Position numbers and translations under genes: made by a program. Positions 1 to 5,445 of a DNA stretch of 7,908 nt are shown here, piece after piece (position 1 is the first letter of the stretch; each line of letters opens with the position of its first letter). This DNA is from an uncultured Ruminococcus sp. Its GTDB lineage: Bacteria; Bacillota; Clostridia; Oscillospirales; Acutalibacteraceae. The stretch covers positions 1 through 7,908 of the forward strand of contig CACZSM010000030.1 of the NCBI GenBank assembly GCA_902783815.1. Direction: 5' to 3'. Under the pieces are notes generated by a model. It did no database searches. It was not told the origin of the DNA and saw nothing but the letters and a program-made list of their open reading frames with translations.

Positions 1-191
1 ATAACGGTAATATGCAGCCGCCGCAGATGCCCGGTCAGGATGGTGATAACGGTAATATGCAGCCGCCGCAGATGCCGGGTCAGGACGGTAATAACGACAA
101 TATGCAGCCGCCGCAGATGCCGGGTCAGGACGGTAATAACGGTAATATGCAGCCTCCGCAGATGCCCGGTCAGGACGATAATAATGGTAAA
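1..191 (+). repeat. 45-bp in-frame tandem repeat (4 full units plus a partial one)
   Basis: Full units lie at 12-56, 57-101, 102-146 and 147-191. Each encodes 15 residues of the form MQPPQMPGQDG followed by four Asn/Asp/Gly/Lys residues. Bases 1-11 match the end of a unit, so the array continues upstream of the window. Units 2 and 3 differ by only two bases, while unit 4 has the most changes and ends in NNGK. The repeat sits inside the CotH frame just before the DLKYTDDNEDSYSNIFDN block, so it is a low-complexity insertion in the kinase region rather than a linker at the end. Near-identical units in multiples of three favour in-frame length change by slippage or recombination. Confidence 0.93.
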
Positions 192-983
192 CCGGGTATG
201 GAAGGAGGTAAAAACGGAGTTGACCTGAAATATACCGATGATAATGAGGATAGCTACAGCAATATATTTGACAATTCCATAACCAAGACTGATGATGAGG
301 ATAAAAAAAGACTTATAGCTTCTCTTAAAAAAATAAGCAGCGGAGAGGACATAGAGGATTGTATAAATGTTGATGAAATGCTGAGATACATTGCCTGCAA
401 TGTTTTTCTTGTAAATCTTGACAGTTATCTTTCTTCAAATTGTCACAATTATATTCTGACTGAGGATAATGGCAAGCTGTCCATGCTGCCGTGGGATTAT
501 AACCTTTCATTTGGAAGTTATCAGATGGGAAATGCAGATGATGCTGTCAATTATGCTATTGATACAGTGTTTAATGGTGTCAGTGCAGAGGAGCGTCCGA
601 TGGTGTCGAAGCTGCTTGAAAAGGAAGAGTACCGTGAAAAATACCATGAATACCTGAAAGAAATAGTTGAAAAATATGTACAGTCAGGAGTATTCGCTGA
701 AAAGGTAAATAATATTACTGCGGTAATTGATGACTATGTGAAAAACGATACAACTGCCTTTGACGGATATGATGCTTTCAAAGATGGTGTTGATACTCTT
801 TTACTCTTTACAAAGCTAAGAGCCGAAAGTGTTTCAGGTCAGTTAGCCGGAACTATACCTTCTACAAAGGAAACACAAAAGGAAAGTGATAAACTTGTAG
901 ATGCTTCGGCAGTAGATATGAAAAAGCTCGGAACTATGAATATGACGCAAAGTCCTGAAAATGATAAATCAAGGCGTTCCTGA
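1..983 (+). CDS. CotH-family spore-coat-type protein kinase, C-terminal part (5' end outside window)
   Basis: The reading frame is open from base 3, so the ATG at 12 is only a repeat-internal Met and the gene begins upstream. The visible part opens with a Met/Gln/Pro/Gly/Asn/Asp repeat region (to about base 191). A CotH-kinase segment follows: DSYSNIFDN near 250-275, RLIASLKKISSGED, then the core with SHNY-like CHNY (441-452) and LPWDYN (486-503). The Asp and Asn of WDYN are conserved in the family and probably belong to the metal/ATP site, which is inference. The tail (FTKLRAESVSGQLAGTIPST) is the usual family ending. Bacillus CotH phosphorylates spore-coat proteins. Related clostridial and ruminococcal proteins are often exported or cell-surface proteins of unclear role. 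The N-terminus, any signal peptide and any dockerin cannot be seen. An intrinsic terminator follows, so this is the last gene of its transcript. Confidence 0.85.
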   Translation, partial: NGNMQPPQMPGQDGDNGNMQPPQMPGQDGNNDNMQPPQMPGQDGNNGNMQPPQMPGQDDNNGKPGMEGGKNGVDLKYTDDNEDSYSNIFDNSITKTDDEDKKRLIASLKKISSGEDIEDCINVDEMLRYIACNVFLVNLDSYLSSNCHNYILTEDNGKLSMLPWDYNLSFGSYQMGNADDAVNYAIDTVFNGVSAEERPMVSKLLEKEEYREKYHEYLKEIVEKYVQSGVFAEKVNNITAVIDDYVKNDTTAFDGYDAFKDGVDTLLLFTKLRAESVSGQLAGTIPSTKETQKESDKLVDASAVDMKKLGTMNMTQSPENDKSRRS

Positions 984-1089
984 ATTGACCATAGAAAGTA
1001 GAAAGTGGAAACAGTATTCTATAGATACCTGCACCTCCGAACGGCAGCAGAAACAGCACAAAAAGTTTCCGGATTGAAATATTACAAAC

Positions 1090-1140
1090 AGCGGCTTTGA
1101 AGCTGTCGGAATTACTGACGGCTTCGGAGCTGCTTTTTTT
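1090..1140 (+). terminator. Intrinsic terminator of the CotH-family gene
   Basis: An 18-bp stem (1090-1107 with 1117-1134) has no unpaired base when four G-U wobbles are allowed. The loop is 9 nt (1108-1116), and a run of seven T follows at 1134-1140. The wobbles become A-C mismatches on the other strand, which has no T-run there, so it works only in the plus direction. It separates the CotH transcript from the promoter at 1187. Confidence 0.9.
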
Positions 1141-1186
1141 GTGTAGTGCTGACTAAAGGGAACTCCTAAAAAAGTTGATATTCCTA

Positions 1187-1215
1187 TTGACAAGAAAGGG
1201 AAATGTATATATAAT
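1187..1215 (+). promoter_or_regulatory. Consensus sigma-A-type promoter of the GntR-ABC-CPBP operon
   Basis: A perfect -35 box TTGACA (1187-1192) and a perfect -10 box TATAAT (1210-1215) are separated by 17 bp. Transcription should start near 1221-1223, about 30 bases before the GntR start codon. A promoter this close to consensus is expected to be strong when not repressed, which fits control by the repressor encoded first in the operon. Confidence 0.88.
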
Positions 1216-1241
1216 AAGTATAATGTATATATACAATTTAC
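1202..1241. promoter_or_regulatory. Probable operator for the GntR/YtrA-type repressor
   Basis: Bases 1224-1235 form the perfect palindrome TGTATATATACA. Outer GTA (1218-1220) and TAC (1239-1241) arms extend the symmetry to 24 bp with two mismatched pairs. A 12-bp direct repeat, AATGTATATATA, occurs at 1202-1213 and 1222-1233, exactly 20 bp (about two helical turns) apart. The first copy covers the -10 box and the second covers the expected start of transcription. YtrA-subfamily repressors are known to bind AT-rich inverted repeats in their own promoters. That this site is bound by the neighbouring GntR protein is inference. Confidence 0.65.
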
Positions 1242-1251
1242 GAGGTAGCCT

Positions 1252-1626
1252 ATGGATATAATAATCAGCAATACATCCGGAAAACCGATCTATGAGCAGA
1301 TAATCCTGCAAATAAAGGGCTATATTCTTGACGGAACACTTAAACAGGGAGAAGCACTGCCGTCAATGAGGAATCTTGCCCAGCAATTGAGGATAAGTAT
1401 AATCACGACCAAAAGAGCATATGAAGAACTTGAAAAGGATGGTTTTATAGAATCCTTTACAGGCAAGGGATCATTTGTTAAGGCGCAGGATCCTGAACTG
1501 ATGAAAGAAGAGGGACTAAAGCAGATCGAAGAATACTTTTTTGAAGCCTGTGAAAAAGCAAAAATGTTAAATGTCAGCTATAATGAACTTTCGGGGCTTC
1601 TTGAAATGATCTATAAAGGAGAATGA
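1252..1626 (+). CDS. GntR-family transcriptional repressor, YtrA subfamily
   Basis: This 124-residue protein has an N-terminal winged helix-turn-helix (about residues 8-76). It carries the family pattern PIYEQIILQIKGYILDG, then LPSMRNLAQQLRIS, then AYEELEKDGFIESFTGKGSFV. Only about 48 helical residues follow, with no large effector domain, which defines the YtrA subfamily (usual length near 125-130). The start is supported by GAGG at 1242-1245, six bases upstream. It is the first gene of the operon, behind a consensus promoter with an overlapping palindrome, so it very likely represses its own operon. In Bacillus YtrA and staphylococcal PmtR, comparable repressors control ABC exporters and respond to membrane-active compounds or peptides. 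The effector here is unknown. Confidence 0.93.
   Translation: MDIIISNTSGKPIYEQIILQIKGYILDGTLKQGEALPSMRNLAQQLRISIITTKRAYEELEKDGFIESFTGKGSFVKAQDPELMKEEGLKQIEEYFFEACEKAKMLNVSYNELSGLLEMIYKGE
1615..1621 (+). promoter_or_regulatory. Ribosome binding site that sets the ABC ATPase start
   Basis: AAAGGAG lies in the last codons of the GntR gene. It is one base from the ATG at 1623, too close to work, and seven bases from the ATG at 1629, which is ideal. The ATPase therefore most likely starts at 1629, two bases after the GntR stop, rather than at the overlapping ATG. Confidence 0.75.
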
Positions 1627-1628
1627 TT

Positions 1629-2507
1629 ATGTCAGAGTATAAAAATGCAATTGAGATCAGCGGAGTAACAAAGAAGTATGATGGTTTTACGCTTGATAAT
1701 ATCAGCTTTAATGTACCAAAAGGGAGCATAATGGGCTTTATAGGACAGAACGGAGCCGGAAAGACAACAACGATCAAGCTATTGCTCAACCTGATAAGGA
1801 AAGACAGCGGAACAATAAAAATGCTGGGACTTGATAATTCAGAGCATGAAAATGAGATAAAGGCACAGGTTTCCGCAGTATTTGACGAACTTCCGTTTCA
1901 TGAAGTGCTTAATGCAAAACAGCTTTCAATAATACTGTCAGATATATTTGAATGTTGGGACAGAGATACATTCAACAGTTATCTTGACCGCTTTGAACTT
2001 CCTCGGAAAAAGAGTTTCAAAGATTTTTCAAAGGGAATGAAAATGAAGCTGCAGATAGCGGCGGCATTATCACATGGAGCAAAGCTTCTCATCATGGATG
2101 AGGCAACGACGGGACTTGACCCTGTTGTAAGGAATGAGATACTTGATATATTCATGGAGTACCTGCAGGACGAGAACAACAGCATACTACTTTCATCTCA
2201 TATTACAACAGACCTTGAAAAAGTAGCGGATATGGTGACATTCATAGACAAGGGAAAGATACTCCTTACAGGCAGTAAAGATGAAACAGTGGAAAACCAT
2301 GCTGTAATAAAGTGTAAAAAGGATGATTATAAGGGTATCGACAGTGAAGATATAGTAAGTGTAAGACTTACGGATTTTGGTGCGGAGGTCATGGTATCCG
2401 ACAAGAAAAAGTGTGAAAAGAAGTATTCCGGACTGGTGATAGATAATACTACTCTTGAAGAGATAATGCTTTTCTATGTCAGGAGAGAAAAAAAGGAGTG
2501 GAAATGA
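1629..2507 (+). CDS. ABC transporter ATP-binding protein (YtrB/BcrA-like, drug or peptide exporter type)
   Basis: This 292-residue nucleotide-binding subunit has all core motifs: Walker A GQNGAGKTT (about 39-47), signature FSKGMKMKL (133-141), Walker B KLLIMDE (152-158), D-loop TGLD and the H-loop His in LLSSH (about 191). The position where many ABC proteins carry the Q-loop Gln reads AVFDELPF, so the Gln is absent. The C-terminal 80 residues are a small variable domain, as in BcrA/CcmA-like exporters. It powers export or extrusion by the two permeases encoded next. The gene starts two bases after GntR and ends one base before the first permease, so the three are probably translationally coupled. 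An ATG at 1623 would add two residues but lacks proper spacing from the ribosome binding site. Confidence 0.95.
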   Translation: MSEYKNAIEISGVTKKYDGFTLDNISFNVPKGSIMGFIGQNGAGKTTTIKLLLNLIRKDSGTIKMLGLDNSEHENEIKAQVSAVFDELPFHEVLNAKQLSIILSDIFECWDRDTFNSYLDRFELPRKKSFKDFSKGMKMKLQIAAALSHGAKLLIMDEATTGLDPVVRNEILDIFMEYLQDENNSILLSSHITTDLEKVADMVTFIDKGKILLTGSKDETVENHAVIKCKKDDYKGIDSEDIVSVRLTDFGAEVMVSDKKKCEKKYSGLVIDNTTLEEIMLFYVRREKKEWK

Positions 2508-2508
2508 T

Positions 2509-3243
2509 ATGAAAGGACTGATATACAAGGAGATGCTCCTGTCACGGAGGAATATCGGATTGTCGCTTATATATAGTTTGCTTTTTTCATCTGTATTCAT
2601 TCTGGTAAGGCTTAGTATGATCTGCGGAAATCTTGCCTATGATGAGGAGGCCGTGCTGAGCCTGACAAAGAATATGTATCTGTTCAGATATTTTCCATGT
2701 ATTGTTTTTATGCTGGGCTTTGCAAATTCAGGATGTAATGTTTATGCAGACATAAGCTCCGGCTGGCTGAGATTCTGCAAAACAACGGCAATAAAAGAAA
2801 ACACAATAATCATTTCAAAAATGCTCAGTCTGTTCATACTCAGCTTTTGCGCCATGCTGCTCAGCCTGCTGCATAGTCTGATTCTGAGTGCAGTCGGCGG
2901 AGACAGGATCAGTTTCAGGCATTTTATTATTATACTTGTGTTATTCAATTATATTCTGGGATTTTTTTTGCTTTCAAATACCTCGGATCTGGTTTTCAAA
3001 AAAAAGGGTATAGTACAATTGGTATTGATGGCTGTGGCAGGTGCGGCAGGTGCTGTCCGGGCAATGCCAATTTTAGAATCGGAAGAAGCAGTAAGTGAGG
3101 ATTTTGATTTATTCGGCTACATTTTGCAGCAAATTGAAAGTAAATGGGACTTTATTATTATCGGATCATTCATTCTTATCATAATGGGTGCATTGGTATC
3201 GTATTTCGTTTCGGTAGAGGCGCTTAAAAGGAGGGAATACTGA
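2509..3243 (+). CDS. ABC-2 type transporter permease, first of a pair
   Basis: This is a 244-residue integral membrane protein with about six hydrophobic helices, near residues 12-33, 57-78, 99-124, 136-153, 164-184 and 204-230. It starts MKGLIYKEML, closely like the MLGLIYKDLL of the next gene. It also carries the ABC-2 cytoplasmic motif VYADISSGWLRFCKTT followed by a Lys-Met/Leu helix start. An upstream in-frame ATG at 2476 would add 11 charged residues inside the ATPase gene and has no good ribosome binding site. The ATG at 2509 has AGGAG at 2494-2498 and aligns with its paralogue, so it is preferred. With the second permease it should form the membrane channel driven by the upstream ATPase. 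The substrate cannot be read from sequence. Confidence 0.88.
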   Translation: MKGLIYKEMLLSRRNIGLSLIYSLLFSSVFILVRLSMICGNLAYDEEAVLSLTKNMYLFRYFPCIVFMLGFANSGCNVYADISSGWLRFCKTTAIKENTIIISKMLSLFILSFCAMLLSLLHSLILSAVGGDRISFRHFIIILVLFNYILGFFLLSNTSDLVFKKKGIVQLVLMAVAGAAGAVRAMPILESEEAVSEDFDLFGYILQQIESKWDFIIIGSFILIIMGALVSYFVSVEALKRREY

Positions 3244-3956
3244 TGCTTGGTCTTATATATAAGGATCTGCTGACACACAGGACACAGATTACTGCCATTA
3301 GTATCGTGATGTTGTTTTTTTTATGCTGGCTGATAATTGCCCCTGTTTCATCGCCTGATCTGAATGATTTGGAGCTTGGGTTGGTAATAATGTTGTGTTC
3401 GATATGTACGATGCTGAGTCTTGGGATGTTTGAAAGCGGAATATTCCATAATGACGAGCTTAGGAAATGGCAGGCATACATATCATCTGCACCTGATGGG
3501 ATCAAAAAACAGATAGGTTCAAAATATCTTTTCAATGCGCTGATGTCATGCACGGTAACGCTTATCCTTACGATATTTTCCGGAGCATCAGCTTCAATAA
3601 TCGACAAGGATATAACAGTTTTCAATATAGCGGTCATGCAGTTCCTGTGGCTGCAGCTTCTGATACGCTCTGTTGAAACACCTTTTATCATACGGTTCGG
3701 CAGCAGATATGGAGATACCATAAGGATGATACTGGTTGCAGTCGTGACATTTTCAGCAATAGTATATGGGCTTTTCGGAGATATATCAATATTCGGCAGT
3801 CTTGCAGATTTCTTTAAGTGGATGGGAGATTTCCTGAAAAACGATTCTGCATATGTACTGAGACTTATTCCGGTCGTAACATGGATATTATATTATCTTT
3901 CCTATCGCATATCCTGTGCAGTATATCTGAAAGGGGGAGATAACTATGACAAATAA
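3243..3956 (+). CDS. ABC-2 type transporter permease, second of a pair
   Basis: This is a 237-residue membrane protein with about six predicted helices and the same plan as the preceding permease: N-terminal MLGLIYKDLL, a first helix near residues 15-34, and a cytoplasmic FHNDELRKWQAYISSAPDG stretch. In related ABC-2 permeases this Asp...Trp...Pro motif precedes a conserved Ser-Lys (here GSKYL). The start overlaps the previous stop by one base (TGATG) and has AGGAGG eight bases upstream, indicating coupled translation. The two permeases probably form a heterodimer, as YtrC and YtrD are thought to do in Bacillus. The 3' end overlaps the CPBP gene by 11 bases. Confidence 0.88.
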   Translation: MLGLIYKDLLTHRTQITAISIVMLFFLCWLIIAPVSSPDLNDLELGLVIMLCSICTMLSLGMFESGIFHNDELRKWQAYISSAPDGIKKQIGSKYLFNALMSCTVTLILTIFSGASASIIDKDITVFNIAVMQFLWLQLLIRSVETPFIIRFGSRYGDTIRMILVAVVTFSAIVYGLFGDISIFGSLADFFKWMGDFLKNDSAYVLRLIPVVTWILYYLSYRISCAVYLKGGDNYDK

Positions 3957-4833
3957 AAAGCAGACGATAATTCGTCTTGCAGTATATCTCCTGATATCAT
4001 TCGGACTTACATTCAGTATATTTTTCATTTATGTCGGGAACTTCGGCTGGACGGTTAGTTCCTCTTGGTATGGAGTTATGGCAACTGTAGCGATGCTCAT
4101 GCCGGCAATTGCAAATATACTGACAAGGATGATAACAAAGGAGGGTCTTGAAGACAGTTATCTTTCGGTAAAGTTCAAGGGGAAGGTAAGGTATTATGTA
4201 ATTGCACTGGTATTGCCTGTAATAATCGGAATGATAATACCTGCTGCATCGGTGCTGATACTTCTTCCGCAGGGCAGTTTGGGAAAAGTTACAGGAAGTA
4301 TAAATTTGTGGGAAGTGTTTTGCAATACTATTTATATCGCCGGAGTGACAGTAGCAAATCTGTTGTTAGGATTTGGCGAAGAATTCGGATGGCGGGCATA
4401 TCTGATACCGAAGTTGGAAAAGCTGATGCCATTTCCTGCGGCAATATTTGTCGGAGGAGTGATCTGGGGGTTATGGCACGCACCGATAATAGCCTGCGGA
4501 CATAATTTTGGTAAGGGCTACAGTGGTGATCCGTGGCTTGGAATAGTTCTGATGTGCATATTCTGCGTAATGACAGGAGTGTATCTTACAGCGCTGACAA
4601 AGGCAACAGGCTCTGTATTTGCTGCTTCGCTTGCACATATTGCAATAAACAATATTTGTTCGACCGTAACGAATTCAATTCTTGTATCGGATGAAAATAT
4701 TGCATTACAGCTGACGGAAAAAAGTTTTGAATTTTCTGTTATCAATATGGGAATAATTTGTACGCTTACGATGGTTTCAGGCATTATCATTCTTCTGATA
4801 ATGAAAAAAAGCTCATCGGATAAAAAAGAATAA
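3946..4833 (+). CDS. CPBP-family intramembrane glutamic protease (CAAX protease / Abi)
   Basis: This 295-residue polytopic protein has all three family motifs: GEEFGWR with Glu145, Glu146 and Arg150; WGLWHAP with His178; and AHIAINN with His231 and Asn235. These residues form the membrane-embedded active site in this family (Rce1, bacterial Abi proteins). About eight hydrophobic segments flank them, and the C-terminus is a short Lys/Ser-rich cytoplasmic tail. The start has GGGGGAG six bases upstream and lies 11 bases inside the end of the permease gene, so it is the last gene of the operon. Bacterial members are linked to bacteriocin self-immunity and to processing of peptides or membrane proteins. 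Its place behind an ABC exporter suggests a role in resistance to, or maturation of, the transported compound. That role is inference. Confidence 0.92.
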   Translation: MTNKKQTIIRLAVYLLISFGLTFSIFFIYVGNFGWTVSSSWYGVMATVAMLMPAIANILTRMITKEGLEDSYLSVKFKGKVRYYVIALVLPVIIGMIIPAASVLILLPQGSLGKVTGSINLWEVFCNTIYIAGVTVANLLLGFGEEFGWRAYLIPKLEKLMPFPAAIFVGGVIWGLWHAPIIACGHNFGKGYSGDPWLGIVLMCIFCVMTGVYLTALTKATGSVFAASLAHIAINNICSTVTNSILVSDENIALQLTEKSFEFSVINMGIICTLTMVSGIIILLIMKKSSSDKKE

Positions 4834-4839
4834 CAATAA

Positions 4840-4863
4840 GGCGGACAGTTCAGGCTGTCCGCC
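4840..4863. terminator. Bidirectional terminator between convergent operons
   Basis: A perfect 9-bp GC-rich stem (GGCGGACAG at 4840-4848 with CTGTCCGCC at 4855-4863) has a 6-base loop. On the plus strand ATAATTTTA follows. On the minus strand TTATTGTTATTC and then a T-run follow, so it should work better for the minus operon. It lies six bases from both stop codons. Confidence 0.82.
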
Positions 4864-4869
4864 ATAATT

Positions 4870-5400
4870 TTACCTTATCCACTTATCAACAGCCACAGGA
4901 CGGTCAAAGCCCCAGTCCTCAAAAGCATTATGAACGACAAGATCAAATCCGTTTTTTCTCAGAACATTTGCCGACGCCTGATTTTCAACCATTGTACTTG
5001 CGGTTATAATCTCAATATCGGTTTCGGAGTAAAGATAGTTTACCATAACAGACAAGGTTTCAGTTGCTATTCCATTGCCCCAGAATCTTTCAATCAGACG
5101 GTAGCCAAGACTGATCTTATGCACATCGTCACGATAACCATAAAACTCTGCAATACCGCAAAAACCTCCGTTACGGAAAATACCAAGAATAATGGATTCT
5201 TTAAAACATTCATCATAGAGATGATCTATGACATAGTATAAATCATCATATTTTTGCTCAAACAGGAATGTTGGAAGATACTTATAGACATTTTTATTAC
5301 TTACAAGCTCACAAAGACCATCTGCATCAGCCTTTGTAATTTTTTTCAGAGTCAAGTGATTTCCCACCAGATATGGTATATCTGAAAACAGTTTTTTCAT
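4870..5400 (-). CDS. GNAT-family N-acetyltransferase, RimJ/RimL type
   Basis: This protein of about 176 residues transfers an acetyl group from acetyl-CoA to an amine, by family analogy. The N-terminal segment (YLVGNHLTLKKITKADADGL) is the typical first strand and helix of RimJ/RimL-like enzymes. The acetyl-CoA pyrophosphate loop is RFWGNGIA (about residues 105-112), matching R/QxxGxG/A. The later NQASANVLRKNGF (about 140-152) is the usual family Asn...Ser...Asn-Val-Leu-Lys-Gly-Phe motif. The substrate, ribosomal or otherwise, cannot be predicted. Three ATGs occur at 5409, 5406 and 5400. The only Shine-Dalgarno-like element, AAAAAGG ending at 5411, is too close to the first and about 10 bases from the third, so 5400 is chosen. 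It is the last gene of the minus operon, 45 bases after the YdcF-like gene. Confidence 0.88.
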   Translation of the reverse strand: MKKLFSDIPYLVGNHLTLKKITKADADGLCELVSNKNVYKYLPTFLFEQKYDDLYYVIDHLYDECFKESIILGIFRNGGFCGIAEFYGYRDDVHKISLGYRLIERFWGNGIATETLSVMVNYLYSETDIEIITASTMVENQASANVLRKNGFDLVVHNAFEDWGFDRPVAVDKWIR

Positions 5401-5445
5401 ATTCATCATGCCTTTTTTTGAAAAGATAATATTGTCCGCAGCGGC

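Larger units (their letters stand above)
984..1251. other. Intergenic region between CotH-family gene and GntR operon
   Basis: This 268-base gap holds the terminator (1090-1140) and the promoter/operator of the next operon (1187-1241). Bases 984-1089 form the 3' untranslated part of the CotH transcript. I see no convincing RNA gene or reading frame in them, only a short AGAAAGT direct repeat near 993-1006. Confidence 0.6.

Noticed and set aside
12..191. Possible CRISPR-like array
   Set aside because: Units are contiguous with no spacers, stay in frame and encode protein.
40..228. Arg/Cys-rich open frame in a second frame across the 45-bp repeat
   Set aside because: It repeats only because the DNA repeats. 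It has no ribosome binding site and lies inside the CotH frame.
984..1089. Possible riboswitch or small RNA after the CotH-family gene
   Set aside because: The strong hairpin at 1090-1140 is explained as a terminator, the following gene has its own promoter downstream of it, and no known riboswitch core was recognised.
969..1271. Minus-strand open frame of 100 codons
   Set aside because: It runs through the terminator and the promoter/operator region, lacks a good ribosome binding site and has no recognisable domain.
2476..2508. Upstream ATG for the first permease
   Set aside because: It adds a charged stretch within the ATPase gene without a good ribosome binding site. The ATG at 2509 aligns with the paralogous permease.
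2193..2600. Minus-strand open frame of 135 codons opposite the ATPase-permease junction
   Set aside because: It spans two well-supported coupled genes on the other strand and shows no motif.
3224..3721. Minus-strand open frame of 165 codons opposite the second permease
   Set aside because: It is antisense to a clear gene with intact motifs, has no promoter or ribosome binding site, and its composition reflects the complementary strand.
4518..4865. Minus-strand open frame of 115 codons opposite the CPBP gene
   Set aside because: It would begin or end within the terminator hairpin and is antisense to the region with CPBP motif 3.
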